Positions 7,794-15,733 of a stretch of DNA of 29,448 nucleotides are shown in pieces. A program made the position numbers and the translations under genes. Position 1 is the stretch's first letter. The number at the start of each line of letters is the position of its first letter. Below the pieces are notes generated by a model. It was not told the DNA's origin. It was given only the letters and a program-made list of their open reading frames with translations, and ran no database searches. The stretch covers positions 5,272,113 to 5,301,560 of the forward strand of contig NZ_CM000745.1 of assembly GCF_000161455.1 (NCBI RefSeq). Direction: 5' to 3'. This DNA comes from Bacillus pseudomycoides DSM 12442 (GTDB lineage Bacteria; Bacillota; Bacilli; Bacillales; Bacillaceae_G).

Positions 7794-8858
7794 ATGTTTT
7801 TAGCACTTAAAGAATTAAAACAATCGAAATTACGGTACGGATTAATCGGCACAATCATGATGTTATTATCATTTCTTGTACTTATTATATCAGGTCTAGC
7901 AAATGGTTTATCTCATGCTAATGCCTCTTCTATTATCGAAATGAAAGCAGACAAGTTTATATTATCAAATGATGCAGAGGGTAAATTATTACGCTCCCAA
8001 ATTAAGAAAGAGGATGTAGATAAAGTATTGGCACAGGTTGATGCAAAAGATGCGGTTCCAATGCATATTAAGGTCGCAACATTTGAAAAAGAAGGCAGTT
8101 CAAATAAAGTTGATGTTGCTATTTTTTCAAGTAAACAAGATTCATTCATTGCCCCAAAAGTTATTGAAGGAAAAAACGGTACTTTAGAAAACAATGAAAT
8201 CATTGCTGATGAATCCATCAAGGAAAAAGGGATAAAGCTTGGAGATGAACTAGTAGATCCTGTTTCTCAAAAGGTTTTCAAAGTTGTCGGATTTACACAA
8301 AATCAAATGTTTAGTCATGCACCTGTTGTTCATATGAATGAAAATGTATGGGACAGCATTGCACTGCCACATCAAAAAGATTACAGTGTAATCGCCCTAA
8401 ATACTGATAAAAAAATCGATAATGCAACAGTTGTTGATAAAAAAGAAGTACTGCAAAGTATTCCAGGTTATAAAGAAGAACAAGGAACATTAACGATGAT
8501 TATTGCGTTTTTACTTGTAATTTCAGCATTATTAATTGGCGTTTTCTTCTATGTCATTACATTACAAAAAACACATCAATTAGGTGTATTAAAAGCAATC
8601 GGAACAAAAAACTCATATTTAGCAAATAGTTTAGTTGTACAGTCTATATTCTTATCTGGTGTTGCTCTTATAATCGGCATTGGCTTAATCTTTGCAGTAC
8701 AGGCTGTTTTACCAGCTAGTATGCCGTTCTTATTAACAACAACAACAATCTTGCAATATGCAGGTATCTTTATCTTAATTAGTATATTCGGTACACTAAT
8801 TTCTCTATATCAAGTATTAAAAGTAGATGCATTAGAAGCAATCGGAGGTGGCATGTAA
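7794..8858 (+). CDS. hrtB: Heme exporter permease HrtB (FtsX/MacB family)
   Basis: The 354-residue permease of the HrtBA ABC exporter, which clears toxic heme from the membrane. It has one N-terminal TM helix (about 15-38), a large extracellular domain (to about 230) and three C-terminal TM helices, with the FtsX-type loop GVLKAIGTKNSYL. The start MFLALKELKQSKLRYGLIG aligns with S. aureus HrtB. The ATG at 7794 is 10 nt from AAGGAGG, whereas in-frame ATGs at 7770 and 7785 precede or abut that site. Its stop overlaps the hrtA start (TAATG). It is controlled by the box at 7726. Confidence 0.9.
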   Translation: MFLALKELKQSKLRYGLIGTIMMLLSFLVLIISGLANGLSHANASSIIEMKADKFILSNDAEGKLLRSQIKKEDVDKVLAQVDAKDAVPMHIKVATFEKEGSSNKVDVAIFSSKQDSFIAPKVIEGKNGTLENNEIIADESIKEKGIKLGDELVDPVSQKVFKVVGFTQNQMFSHAPVVHMNENVWDSIALPHQKDYSVIALNTDKKIDNATVVDKKEVLQSIPGYKEEQGTLTMIIAFLLVISALLIGVFFYVITLQKTHQLGVLKAIGTKNSYLANSLVVQSIFLSGVALIIGIGLIFAVQAVLPASMPFLLTTTTILQYAGIFILISIFGTLISLYQVLKVDALEAIGGGM

Positions 8859-9571
8859 TGGTAACAGAATTAAAATGGGATACCCCATCGTCATTATTAA
8901 AGTTGGATCAAGTAAGTAAAGTATATGGAGAAGGAGATACAGAAGTAACAGCTTTGCACCCAATTACGTTAGATATAAAAGAAGGCGAATTTATAGGCAT
9001 TGTTGGTCCGTCTGGTTCTGGGAAAAGTACATTGCTTTCCATCGCAGGTGCACTTTTATCCCCTTCTAAAGGAAATATTTATATTTCTGGTCAAAATATA
9101 ACAAGCTTATCAGAAAAAGAGATGACCGATATTCGTTTAAGAAAAATCGGATTTATATTTCAATTTGCAAACCTCGTACCTTTCTTAACAGTGAAAGAAC
9201 AACTCTTATATATCGCTAAGTTAAAGGGAGAAGATAAAAAAGAAGCTGGTAAACTTGCAGAACAATTACTGAAAACTTTTGGATTATCACATCGAATGAA
9301 TCATTATCCAAATCAACTTTCAGGTGGTGAAAAACAACGTGTAGCCATTGCTCGTGCATTTATGAATAATCCAGACTTAATTTTAGCTGATGAACCTACT
9401 GCTAGTCTTGACTCAAAACGTGCTAGAGAAGTAGTTGAACGAATGAAACATGAAGTTAAGAAAAATAAAAAAGCAGCAATTATGATTACACACGATGAAA
9501 AAATGCTTGATGTATGTGATCGAATTTTAATACTTCGCGATGGAAAATTACTACGAGAAAACGAAGTATAA
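8858..9571 (+). CDS. hrtA: Heme exporter ATP-binding protein HrtA
   Basis: A 237-residue ABC ATPase energising HrtB. Walker A is GPSGSGKST (50-58), the Q-loop lies near IFQFANLVP, the signature LSGGEKQR starts at 154, Walker B is LILADEP (174-180), and the H-loop is ITHD. It belongs to the LolD/MacB/FtsE class of 3-component-type ATPases that pair with FtsX permeases. It is translationally coupled to hrtB by a 1-nt overlap and ends 30 nt before a strong terminator. The identification rests on context (HssR box, hssS, HrtB-like partner) because the ATPase alone is generic. Confidence 0.9.
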   Translation: MVTELKWDTPSSLLKLDQVSKVYGEGDTEVTALHPITLDIKEGEFIGIVGPSGSGKSTLLSIAGALLSPSKGNIYISGQNITSLSEKEMTDIRLRKIGFIFQFANLVPFLTVKEQLLYIAKLKGEDKKEAGKLAEQLLKTFGLSHRMNHYPNQLSGGEKQRVAIARAFMNNPDLILADEPTASLDSKRAREVVERMKHEVKKNKKAAIMITHDEKMLDVCDRILILRDGKLLRENEV

Positions 9572-9600
9572 GAACACCTGTACAATAGCGATGACCTAAA

Positions 9601-9640
9601 AAAACTTTCTTATCCCCTATTTAGGGGATAAGAAAGTTTT
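9601..9640 (+). terminator. Terminator of hrtBA
   Basis: AAAACTTTCTTATCCCC (9601-9617) pairs perfectly with 9624-9640 around a 6-nt loop. The stem ends in TTTT and is followed by CTTT. It should stop most read-through into the next operon. Confidence 0.9.
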
Positions 9641-9728
9641 CTTTAATTAACAGCACATTTTAATTTTTTGTTTACAGCATAATTGAATTCAAATATAATA
9701 ATCCAGCGAAATTCATATGTAATATTGC

Positions 9729-9761
9729 GTTCATATTCTATTCATAATTCTCATGTAACAT
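9729..9761 (+). promoter_or_regulatory. HssR-like box and promoter of the HsmA-like operon (site 3)
   Basis: GTTCATATT-CT-ATTCATAAT (9729-9748) keeps the first half-site exactly and the second in 7 of 9 positions. A -10-like TAACAT (9756-9761) begins after 7 nt, the same geometry as at 5858 and 7726. TATATA at 9766 is an alternative -10. Confidence 0.7.
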
Positions 9762-9803
9762 GCTTTATATAAAGCAACTGACTGTTAGAAAGGAATGATG
9801 AAC

Positions 9804-10178
9804 GTGTTAGCATCTGCTATTACATTTATTACAGCTGCACTCATTTTTTATACAATCGGAGTATGGAGTGAAAAATTTCAAAAGACATTAAAATTTTGGC
9901 ATGTCATTATTTTCTGGCTTGGACTCGTATGTGATACGATCGGGACCACATTAATGGAGAAAATGGCAGAAGCAGGATCCCTGTTCAGCTTCCATGGAAT
10001 AACAGGCTTATCAGCCATTTTACTTATGCTATTCCATGCTGTTTGGGCAACAATTGTGTTAATAAAAAAAGATACAAAAATGATGACAACATTCCACACA
10101 CTAAGCGTTATCGTATGGTTCATTTGGCTAATTCCATATATTTCTGGACTTATATACGGAATGACAAATAGCTTTTAA
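9804..10178 (+). CDS. Four-TM small membrane protein, HsmA family (TIGR03987-like)
   Basis: A 124-residue protein that is nearly all membrane: four hydrophobic segments beginning LASAITFITAALIFYTIGVW, with His residues in FWHV, FHGITG, LFHAVW and TFHTL. I recognise it as the TIGR03987/HsmA type. In Clostridioides difficile, HsmA is a heme-binding membrane protein induced by heme and linked to oxidative-stress defence. The HssR-like box upstream fits a heme-related role, inferred rather than shown. I prefer the GTG at 9804 because AAAGGA lies 9 nt upstream; ATGs at 9795 and 9798 sit directly on that site. It is the first gene of a three-gene operon. Confidence 0.65.
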   Translation: MLASAITFITAALIFYTIGVWSEKFQKTLKFWHVIIFWLGLVCDTIGTTLMEKMAEAGSLFSFHGITGLSAILLMLFHAVWATIVLIKKDTKMMTTFHTLSVIVWFIWLIPYISGLIYGMTNSF

Positions 10179-10233
10179 ATAAAGTTTCATTACCAAAAAT
10201 CAACATTGCTAAAACTACCTTAGGAGGTATATG

Positions 10234-10632
10234 ATGAAAAAGTTATATAATGCAGCATTCACTTATTTAATTATCGGTTTATTATCAGGTATATTCGCGA
10301 GAGAATATGCAAAAGCGCAAGGAATTCAAGGTACTACTCTACTGAACCTGTTGCACACACATGTGTTAGTTCTTGGATTTTTATTCTTCTTAATTGCCTT
10401 AGCCCTATCAAAATCATTTGCATTCCATGAAGCAAAAAGTTTTAACATGTGGTTCATCGTCTATAATATAGGATTGGTTTTAACAGTTGCTTCAATGGCG
10501 GCCCGTGGACTTCTTCAAATAAATGGAACCGATTTTAATGGATTAAGTCATATGGCAGGAATGTCTCATTCTATCATCGGTGTCGGTCTTGTTTGGTTTA
10601 TGATTCTATTAAAAAAATCATACAAAGGATAA
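10234..10632 (+). CDS. DUF2871 family membrane protein
   Basis: A 132-residue protein with four TM segments. Histidines sit at helix ends: LLHTHVLVLGF near residue 43 and a Met/His-rich HMAGMSH near 108-114. These could be metal or heme ligands, as in other His-bearing small membrane proteins. I recognise the family as DUF2871, of unknown function. The start was set at the second of two tandem ATGs (10234), 6 nt from AGGAGG; the first is only 3 nt away. It is the second gene of the operon, 55 nt after the HsmA-like gene, and is followed after 13 nt by ccdC. Confidence 0.7.
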   Translation: MKKLYNAAFTYLIIGLLSGIFAREYAKAQGIQGTTLLNLLHTHVLVLGFLFFLIALALSKSFAFHEAKSFNMWFIVYNIGLVLTVASMAARGLLQINGTDFNGLSHMAGMSHSIIGVGLVWFMILLKKSYKG

Positions 10633-10645
10633 AAGGAGGTAAAAC

Positions 10646-11128
10646 ATGAACTTAGCTGTTCTATCAAGTATTATTGCTCTTTGTATGGCTGTTGGAATGA
10701 TGTTTCTTCGCTTAAAATCAGCAAAAAAACCTATAACACTTAAAAAAATTATACTCCCGCCAATTTTTATGAGTACGGGAGCATCCATGTACTTCTTACC
10801 AGAATTTCGATTAACAACAACAGAAATTCTAGAAGCAGTTATCGTTGGTTTATTTTTCTCTATTTTTCTTATTAAAACGTCAAAATTTGAAATACGTGGA
10901 AAAGACATCTATTTAATACCTTCTAAAGCATTTATATTTATTTTAGTCGGTTTACTTGTTGTCCGTATTGCTTTCAAATCATATTTAAGTCAATCAATTG
11001 ATTTAGGACAATTAAGCGGCATGTTCTTCTTACTCGCTTTTGCGATGATCGTCTCTTGGAGAATTGGGATGTACCGTTCGTTTATGAAATTGCAGCGGGA
11101 AATGCAGTTTGTAGGCAAAAGTCTTTAA
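10646..11128 (+). CDS. CcdC-like membrane protein (YneJ, DUF1453)
   Basis: A 160-residue protein with about five TM helices, the same length and layout as Bacillus CcdC (YneJ). It has the conserved PPIFMSTGASMYFLPEFR stretch and a C-terminal FLLAFAMIVSWRIGMYRSF. CcdC is encoded near ccdA in B. subtilis and is associated by name with cytochrome c (heme) maturation, although it is reported as dispensable there. AGGAGGT lies 5 nt before the ATG. As third gene behind an HssR-like box it strengthens the heme theme. No ccdA is present, so this is probably a second, specialised copy. Confidence 0.75.
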   Translation: MNLAVLSSIIALCMAVGMMFLRLKSAKKPITLKKIILPPIFMSTGASMYFLPEFRLTTTEILEAVIVGLFFSIFLIKTSKFEIRGKDIYLIPSKAFIFILVGLLVVRIAFKSYLSQSIDLGQLSGMFFLLAFAMIVSWRIGMYRSFMKLQREMQFVGKSL

Positions 11129-11188
11129 TCGAAAAAGCACATTTCTAATGTTGGATGCTGTTTCTTAGCTCTTACAAAATGATTCATT

Positions 11189-11235
11189 ATAGCTTTGAAA
11201 GAAATTTAATTTAAATTTCTTTCAAAGCTATATTT
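11189..11235. terminator. Long palindrome closing the HsmA-like operon
   Basis: ATAGCTTTGAAAGAAATTTAA (11189-11209) is perfectly complementary to 11211-11231, with one nt between the arms, followed by ATTTATT. It lies 60 nt after the ccdC-like stop and is probably a bidirectional terminator. Confidence 0.6.
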
Positions 11236-11301
11236 ATTACTTCTTGTTCAATTTTTTAGTTCTGTATGGATAAAATGTAAAAAAGTAGCGAGATAAGCGA
11301 C

Positions 11302-11342
11302 TAAAAAAGCAGTACCACCGCTATAAAAATGTTGGTACTGCT
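11302..11342 (-). terminator. Terminator of the azoreductase remnant
   Basis: On the - strand AGCAGTACCA (11342-11333) pairs with TGGTACTGCT (11317-11308) and is followed by six Ts. It is the expected end of the azoR transcript, kept although the gene is deleted. Confidence 0.85.
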
Positions 11343-11368
11343 ACATAGAGTAACAAATGTTATATTAA

Positions 11369-11620
11369 TTAGAACGTACTTGCTAATTTAACAGCCTTTG
11401 CTTCTTCTGTTGTTAAATCAAGTCCCCTACTAGCCTTAAATGTACCATTAATCATATCTACTCCTACATATGGAAATTCTTCCTTGTATAAATCAAGCTC
11501 TACTACTGTATCATTTGGATGTGATTCTTTGTAGCTCGCTAAAAAAGCCTCGTATAATTTTACACTAACTGATTGGTTTGCCGGGCGATTGTTTGCTTTT
11601 ACAAATAAAACTGTTGTCAT
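11369..11620 (-). pseudogene. azoR: Internally deleted FMN-dependent NADH-azoreductase
   Basis: A complete AzoR is about 210 residues and reduces azo dyes and quinones using FMN and NADH. This frame has only 83 codons. The N-terminal half-domain is normal (VLFVKANNRPANQSVSVKLYEAF, ELDLYKEEFPYVGVDMINGTF). After DLTTEEAKAV it jumps to KLASTF and a stop, which looks like the normal C-terminal tail. The FMN-binding PLWN and GGVYS regions are missing. Start (ribosome binding site CAGGAG) and terminator survive, so about 125 codons seem to have been lost in frame from the middle, possibly between two EEAK-coding stretches. No activity is expected. Confidence 0.75.
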
Positions 11621-11687
11621 TCTCTGTTTCTCCTGTTACTTACTCCTACGTTGTTATATATTCACTAAAAACCGCGTTATATTGCCT

Positions 11688-12272
11688 TTACAATATCTTT
11701 TTAAAACTATACTCCATTTCTCCACCTAGCGCTTCAGCTGTATCACCAGTTTCTCTGAAATCATGTGTATGAATTTCTTCAAACGGCTCAAAATTTACTT
11801 GTTTATAAAATTCATAACAAGGGAATCCATCATGTGCACCTTCAATATGGACAGTGCCATCTTTTTTGACCTGTACGGTTAATAGGTAGTCAACGGGAGG
11901 TGCATATACATTTAATGGATTGCTAGCACTCGCACTCATTTGAAATTTGACGTCATCAGAATTCCATACAATATCAGTGCACAAAATATTTTCTGTACTA
12001 GCTTTTCCTGTTCTTTTATTAACGGAACCATCTGAAGTTGTAACCCTTTCTGTGGTTATACCTGTATTTCCATATGTGAAAATTTCTTTTTTGTAAAAAT
12101 CTACAACTACTTCTTGTTCAATTCTGGAACGCATAGCGTTTACAGCATAAGGTGTAAATTCACGTGAGTCACCTTCAAATTGGATCACATTGCCCGTTTG
12201 AATGTCCTTCTTAGGTTCAGTCCAAGACATTGGAATAAATACGCTTGCTCTAATTTTAACGATACTAGTCAT
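11688..12272 (-). CDS. DUF3238 domain protein
   Basis: A 194-residue soluble protein I recognise as DUF3238, a Bacillus family of unknown function. Conserved blocks are KIRASVFIPMSWTEPKKD, QFEGDSREFTPYAVNAMRSRIEQEVVVDF, GKASTENILCTDIVWN, MSASASNPL, HDGFPCYEFYKQV and THDFRETGDTAEALGG. I set the start at 12272, where AGAGGTG lies 6 nt upstream. The open frame continues to an ATG at 12404, but that extension (44 codons, beginning MSLFKSKAENIKEK) has only a weak AGAAG abutting its ATG and is not part of the family core. Other family members start near MTSIVKIRA. Confidence 0.75.
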   Translation of the reverse strand: MTSIVKIRASVFIPMSWTEPKKDIQTGNVIQFEGDSREFTPYAVNAMRSRIEQEVVVDFYKKEIFTYGNTGITTERVTTSDGSVNKRTGKASTENILCTDIVWNSDDVKFQMSASASNPLNVYAPPVDYLLTVQVKKDGTVHIEGAHDGFPCYEFYKQVNFEPFEEIHTHDFRETGDTAEALGGEMEYSFKKIL

Positions 12273-12429
12273 GAGACACACCTCTGTAACTCTAATTTTT
12301 TTGGGTAATACAGAAAAATCTTGAGCAAAACAAATCGCAATTTCTTTCGCATATTCAATTGTTTTTTCTTTAATATTTTCTGCTTTTGATTTAAATAGTG
12401 ACATTCTTCTGATTCATATTTATATCTAG

Positions 12430-12600
12430 ATTATTATTTTAAAACTAGCGTTTATACTTTTTGGAGTAATCTTAGTATTATGGGGTATATATAGTACGAA
12501 AAAATACAAATCATTTTTAGACAAACTCACTGGAATAGGACAGTTTTTAGGCGGAATTACATGCATAATTGCTGGGATTTTATCCTTTATAATGAAATAA
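12430..12600 (+). pseudogene. Headless small two-TM membrane protein gene
   Basis: A 56-codon open frame encodes two hydrophobic segments (AFILFGVILVLWGIY and FLGGITCIIAGILSFIM) joined by a basic linker STKKYKSFLDKLTG, followed by a TAA and a good terminator at 12616. It looks like a genuine small membrane protein. However, a stop lies just upstream of its first codon and there is no ATG, GTG or TTG start with a ribosome binding site. Its 5' end is therefore missing, lost at about the point where the DUF3238 upstream extension begins on the other strand. Family unknown. Confidence 0.4.
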
Positions 12601-12615
12601 TTTATACATAAAAGG

Positions 12616-12659
12616 AGACCGAACTAGAAAACAATCTAGTTGAGTCTTCTTTTTATTTT
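12616..12659 (+). terminator. Terminator downstream of the small membrane gene
   Basis: AGAC-CG-AACTAGA (12616-12627) pairs with TCTAGTT-GA-GTCT (12635-12647), followed by TCTTTTTATTTT. Confidence 0.75.
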
Positions 12660-12712
12660 AAAATTATCTACGCAGTTTTTTCAAATATCTTTAGATAAGT
12701 GAAAATCCTTGT

Positions 12713-13537
12713 CTATAAAGAAACCACAATTTTCTCATCATCTACTTCATATTTTACTAAGCAATCATTTTCCATGACTAGTTCTTTGTCAACTAAGTTA
12801 CCTGTGACACGATCAACTATTTTTTTATAAACTTTATTTTGTCTGTATACTTGGCCATCTACTTTTTTTGCAAAACGATGATCTTCTTCAACGATAGAAT
12901 ACTTATATGGAGGATACTGGGATGCCCTAATTTCTCCATAGATGTATTCTTCGTCAAGATGTAGATTGACTTGATAGGAAATATTTGAATTGTTTCTCAA
13001 TTTGAGATCAATAATACCATTCATCAAAGTGGCGCCTGTTCCAAATGGAATCACACGTCCATAGTCAGGGAATGGATCGAAACTATGACGATATCTTTCC
13101 ACTGTTTCCAACTCTGAATGAAGAAACATCCAGTAAAGAAGATTCCCTAACTGACAGAGACCACCGCCTATTCCCTTTATCGCTTCGCCATTCATTAGAA
13201 TAATTCCTTCTCTATATCCAGCCTTTTCACTGGAATTACCAACAAGATGCCAAAATGAAAATGTTTCTCCCGGTTTAATTACAACCTGGTTTATTTTGCA
13301 GATGGCTAGCTTTAAATTGGTGATTTTGTTATACTGCAGCTGTATATCCGTATCACCTAACTTTCTAATAAGCAAAGATTTATGTTTATAAATCCTGTAA
13401 GGTAATGGATTTTGCTCAAATGTTTTTGAAAACTTATGACCTTCAAGACGGTCTCTTATTTTTTTAAACATCCTACGTTGTCTGATTCTAATAGGAATTA
13501 AAAGAGGAAACCTTTGTGTTAATAATTTTCTTGCCAT
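12713..13537 (-). CDS. VanW family protein
   Basis: A 274-residue protein of the VanW family, named after an accessory gene of VanB-type glycopeptide-resistance clusters whose biochemical role is unknown. The core is recognisable: NLKLAICKINQVVIKPGETFSFW, GYREGIILMNGEAIKGIGGGLCQLGNLLYWMFLHS and YRHSFDPFPDYGRVIPFGTGATL, with the invariant GGGLCQ motif. The N-terminus is basic (about 40 residues) without a signal peptide, so it is probably cytoplasmic or membrane-peripheral. The ATG follows AAAGGAG by 11 nt. There are no vanH/A/X/S/R genes here, so no glycopeptide resistance is implied. It appears monocistronic. Confidence 0.85.
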   Translation of the reverse strand: MARKLLTQRFPLLIPIRIRQRRMFKKIRDRLEGHKFSKTFEQNPLPYRIYKHKSLLIRKLGDTDIQLQYNKITNLKLAICKINQVVIKPGETFSFWHLVGNSSEKAGYREGIILMNGEAIKGIGGGLCQLGNLLYWMFLHSELETVERYRHSFDPFPDYGRVIPFGTGATLMNGIIDLKLRNNSNISYQVNLHLDEEYIYGEIRASQYPPYKYSIVEEDHRFAKKVDGQVYRQNKVYKKIVDRVTGNLVDKELVMENDCLVKYEVDDEKIVVSL

Positions 13538-13818
13538 TGAGAGTTGAGCTCCTTTATATATTATTCATCTATATATTGTATTCAAATTTACACCTTATTC
13601 ATCATCACTAAGCAAATTGATATGTATTTCTTACTGTATTACCTTATAGTACATATAAAGGTTCTGGTGCAAAGATAAACTAAAAGAGAATATAGCGCAT
13701 ATATTTCTAGCGAGATCGTATTTTATGCTATAAGTCCAAACACTTGGTGGATGAACTCTTTTTGATTTTGGACAGACTGATTCTGTAAATCTACTGTTTA
13801 TTGAATAATTAAAATCCC

Positions 13819-14238
13819 TTATTGCGATATTAGGTATTTTTCTCTGAAGATGGAACTTAATTCACTCCAAACATCAAATTTATTACCATCTAAATCATAA
13901 AAAACAAAATTCTTTCCAGTGTGTCCTCTGTTTTCAATCTCTCCAACTTTTATTTCTTTTTTAATAAAATCACTATGGATTGATTCAAGTGCATTTAAAC
14001 CATTAACTTCAAATGTTAAAGAGAAGCGCTCTTCACCGCAAAAACCGTGAAAATTCAAGCTTTGATTTTCTTGGGATTTAACCAGGAAAAAACTTTGGTT
14101 TGCAAAGTTAAGAATAGCCTTGTCTTCGTCTTTATAGCCTAACTCTGCACCTAGTTTGTTTACATACCATTTTGAAGAAAGTTCTACATTGGTAACAGGA
14201 ATATAAATAGTTCCAACCCTCAATAATTTATCTTTCAT
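13819..14238 (-). CDS. VOC superfamily (glyoxalase/bleomycin-resistance fold) protein
   Basis: A 139-residue protein with the paired beta-alpha-beta-beta-beta modules of the vicinal oxygen chelate fold. The opening TIYIPVTNVELSSKWYVNKLGAELGY and the closing GHTGKNFVFYDLDGNKFDVW are typical, with the last acidic/Trp region where metal-binding Glu residues usually sit. Substrate unknown; relatives include fosfomycin- and bleomycin-resistance proteins and lyases, but nothing here identifies the activity. Start chosen at 14238 (AAAGGAG 8 nt upstream) rather than the frame's first codon at 14271. Confidence 0.8.
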   Translation of the reverse strand: MKDKLLRVGTIYIPVTNVELSSKWYVNKLGAELGYKDEDKAILNFANQSFFLVKSQENQSLNFHGFCGEERFSLTFEVNGLNALESIHSDFIKKEIKVGEIENRGHTGKNFVFYDLDGNKFDVWSELSSIFREKYLISQ

Positions 14239-14341
14239 TCTATTTTCTCCTTTCAGTAACTTAAATAACATTAATAAATATGTTCTCTTTTTATGTACCT
14301 ATTGCCTTTGTAAATTCCATAATTTTCTTTATGATGTTTCG

Positions 14342-14416
14342 TTAGTTCAACAAACATGCTCCATTAAATGCTCCGATTGCGGAAGATTGTTTTCCAGTTA
14401 GTTTCTTTTCATGCAT
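14342..14416 (-). other. 24-codon ORF of repeat-like sequence
   Basis: An ATG-to-TAA frame of 24 codons begins MHEKKLTGKQSS and ends AFNGACLLN. It has no clear ribosome binding site (AAAGGG lies 16 nt away). Its non-random look and position between MFS and VOC genes suggest a relic or dispersed element. I have seen similar strings in B. cereus group intergenic regions but cannot name it. Confidence 0.25.
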
Positions 14417-14434
14417 TAGTGGAAAAACAACCCT

Positions 14435-15721
14435 TTAATAAGAAACAGGTACTTTTCTTTCATTTTTTTCACTAACTTTAGAGTCTAGCGTTTTTGTTAT
14501 TATGTAGTACAAAAATGTACCAGTTAATCCTAGAATAAGAAGCAATCCCCCCATATATATGGGACGAATCCACTCTCCAACGATGATCAACAACGAAGAT
14601 ACAATCATTGCTCCGTAGAAAGTCAAGCCATTAAAAGCCATATAGGTGCTACGAGCGTTAGGTGGTGCAAGTTCCCCTATCATCGCCTGTTTAATAGGAA
14701 CATACATCAGTTCACCAATTGTTCCAATAAACATGGCAATAAAAAGAAACAACACGCTATTTGTAAAGGCAAAAATACTAAAGCATATAGAAAAGATCAT
14801 CATTCCTGTAACTAGAGTCCAGCGATCACTCCACTTTTTAAATAAGAATAATACAACACTTGATAGGAGAACTACAAGAATTGTATTCTCCGTTCGGAGA
14901 AAACCCAGCATCTTTGTGCCATCAAGCATGAAATCTATTCCAAACAATGAAGCTGAATGATGGGGTATATCTTTTTCAAGACGAATCCCAATATAGTTTG
15001 TTAAAGACTGTTCCAAGGAAAAGATCAAGATCGCTCCGAAAATATAAAACATAAACAGCTTATCTTTTAAAACGTTTGAATAGGTTTGAAACATCTCTAT
15101 TGATGAGAATTTTTTCTTATAATTAGAAGACGTAGATGAAGGTTCCGGTGTATAGGTTTCTGTGATGAAGAATATAGTCATGAATACAGATAACAAAGAG
15201 ATGAGTGAAATCCCAATAAATAACTCAAACAAGTGGTTTTTAAAAAGAAATGCTCCAATGATTCCTCCAATAGCAGTTGATAAATTCCCCAGCCAGTAGC
15301 TAATTGTAAATACGAGCTTTCTCGATTCGGAATTAGTAACATCAATGATCATAGCTTGTGCTGCTGGCTGAAACATTCCTCCCCAAAACATATTGATAAT
15401 AAAGAATGCTACGGAAATATAAGGAAGGTTAAACCAAGGGGAATTACAAAGTGCTATAAACAGATACGAAAGCAATATACCAAGTTCAGAATAAATCATT
15501 ATTTTTCTCCGACCTATTTTGTCTGAAACATGCCCCCCGATAAAACCTCCAATGACCCCACTAATCACAATTATTATAAGAATAATACCTGTTTCAGTAG
15601 CTCCAATTTTCTGAGAAAAATAGATTGCCAGAAAAGGTATAACAGCCATGGAAATAAGGCTGCCTAGAAATTGCATAGCCAGGCGAAGTTTGATGTTGGG
15701 ATGTATATCTCTCAATTTCAT
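14435..15721 (-). CDS. Major facilitator superfamily drug-efflux transporter
   Basis: A 428-residue, 12-TM transporter. The MFS motif A between TM2 and TM3 is present as GGHVSDKIGRRKIM. TM1 begins LAMQFLGSLISMAVIPFLAIYFSQKIGATETG. The family layout resembles MdtG/YttB-type proton-driven drug exporters; substrate unknown. Start set at the ATG at 15721, with AAGGAG 8 nt upstream; the GTG three codons earlier overlaps that site. It lies 12 nt downstream of the tetR gene and is almost surely co-transcribed with and repressed by it. Confidence 0.85.
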   Translation of the reverse strand: MKLRDIHPNIKLRLAMQFLGSLISMAVIPFLAIYFSQKIGATETGIILIIIVISGVIGGFIGGHVSDKIGRRKIMIYSELGILLSYLFIALCNSPWFNLPYISVAFFIINMFWGGMFQPAAQAMIIDVTNSESRKLVFTISYWLGNLSTAIGGIIGAFLFKNHLFELFIGISLISLLSVFMTIFFITETYTPEPSSTSSNYKKKFSSIEMFQTYSNVLKDKLFMFYIFGAILIFSLEQSLTNYIGIRLEKDIPHHSASLFGIDFMLDGTKMLGFLRTENTILVVLLSSVVLFLFKKWSDRWTLVTGMMIFSICFSIFAFTNSVLFLFIAMFIGTIGELMYVPIKQAMIGELAPPNARSTYMAFNGLTFYGAMIVSSLLIIVGEWIRPIYMGGLLLILGLTGTFLYYIITKTLDSKVSEKNERKVPVSY

Positions 15722-15733
15722 ATAAATCACTCC

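Noticed and set aside
12713..13537. Vancomycin-resistance cluster
   Set aside because: VanW is present alone; no ligase, dehydrogenase, dipeptidase or VanRS genes accompany it, and isolated VanW genes are common in Bacillus.
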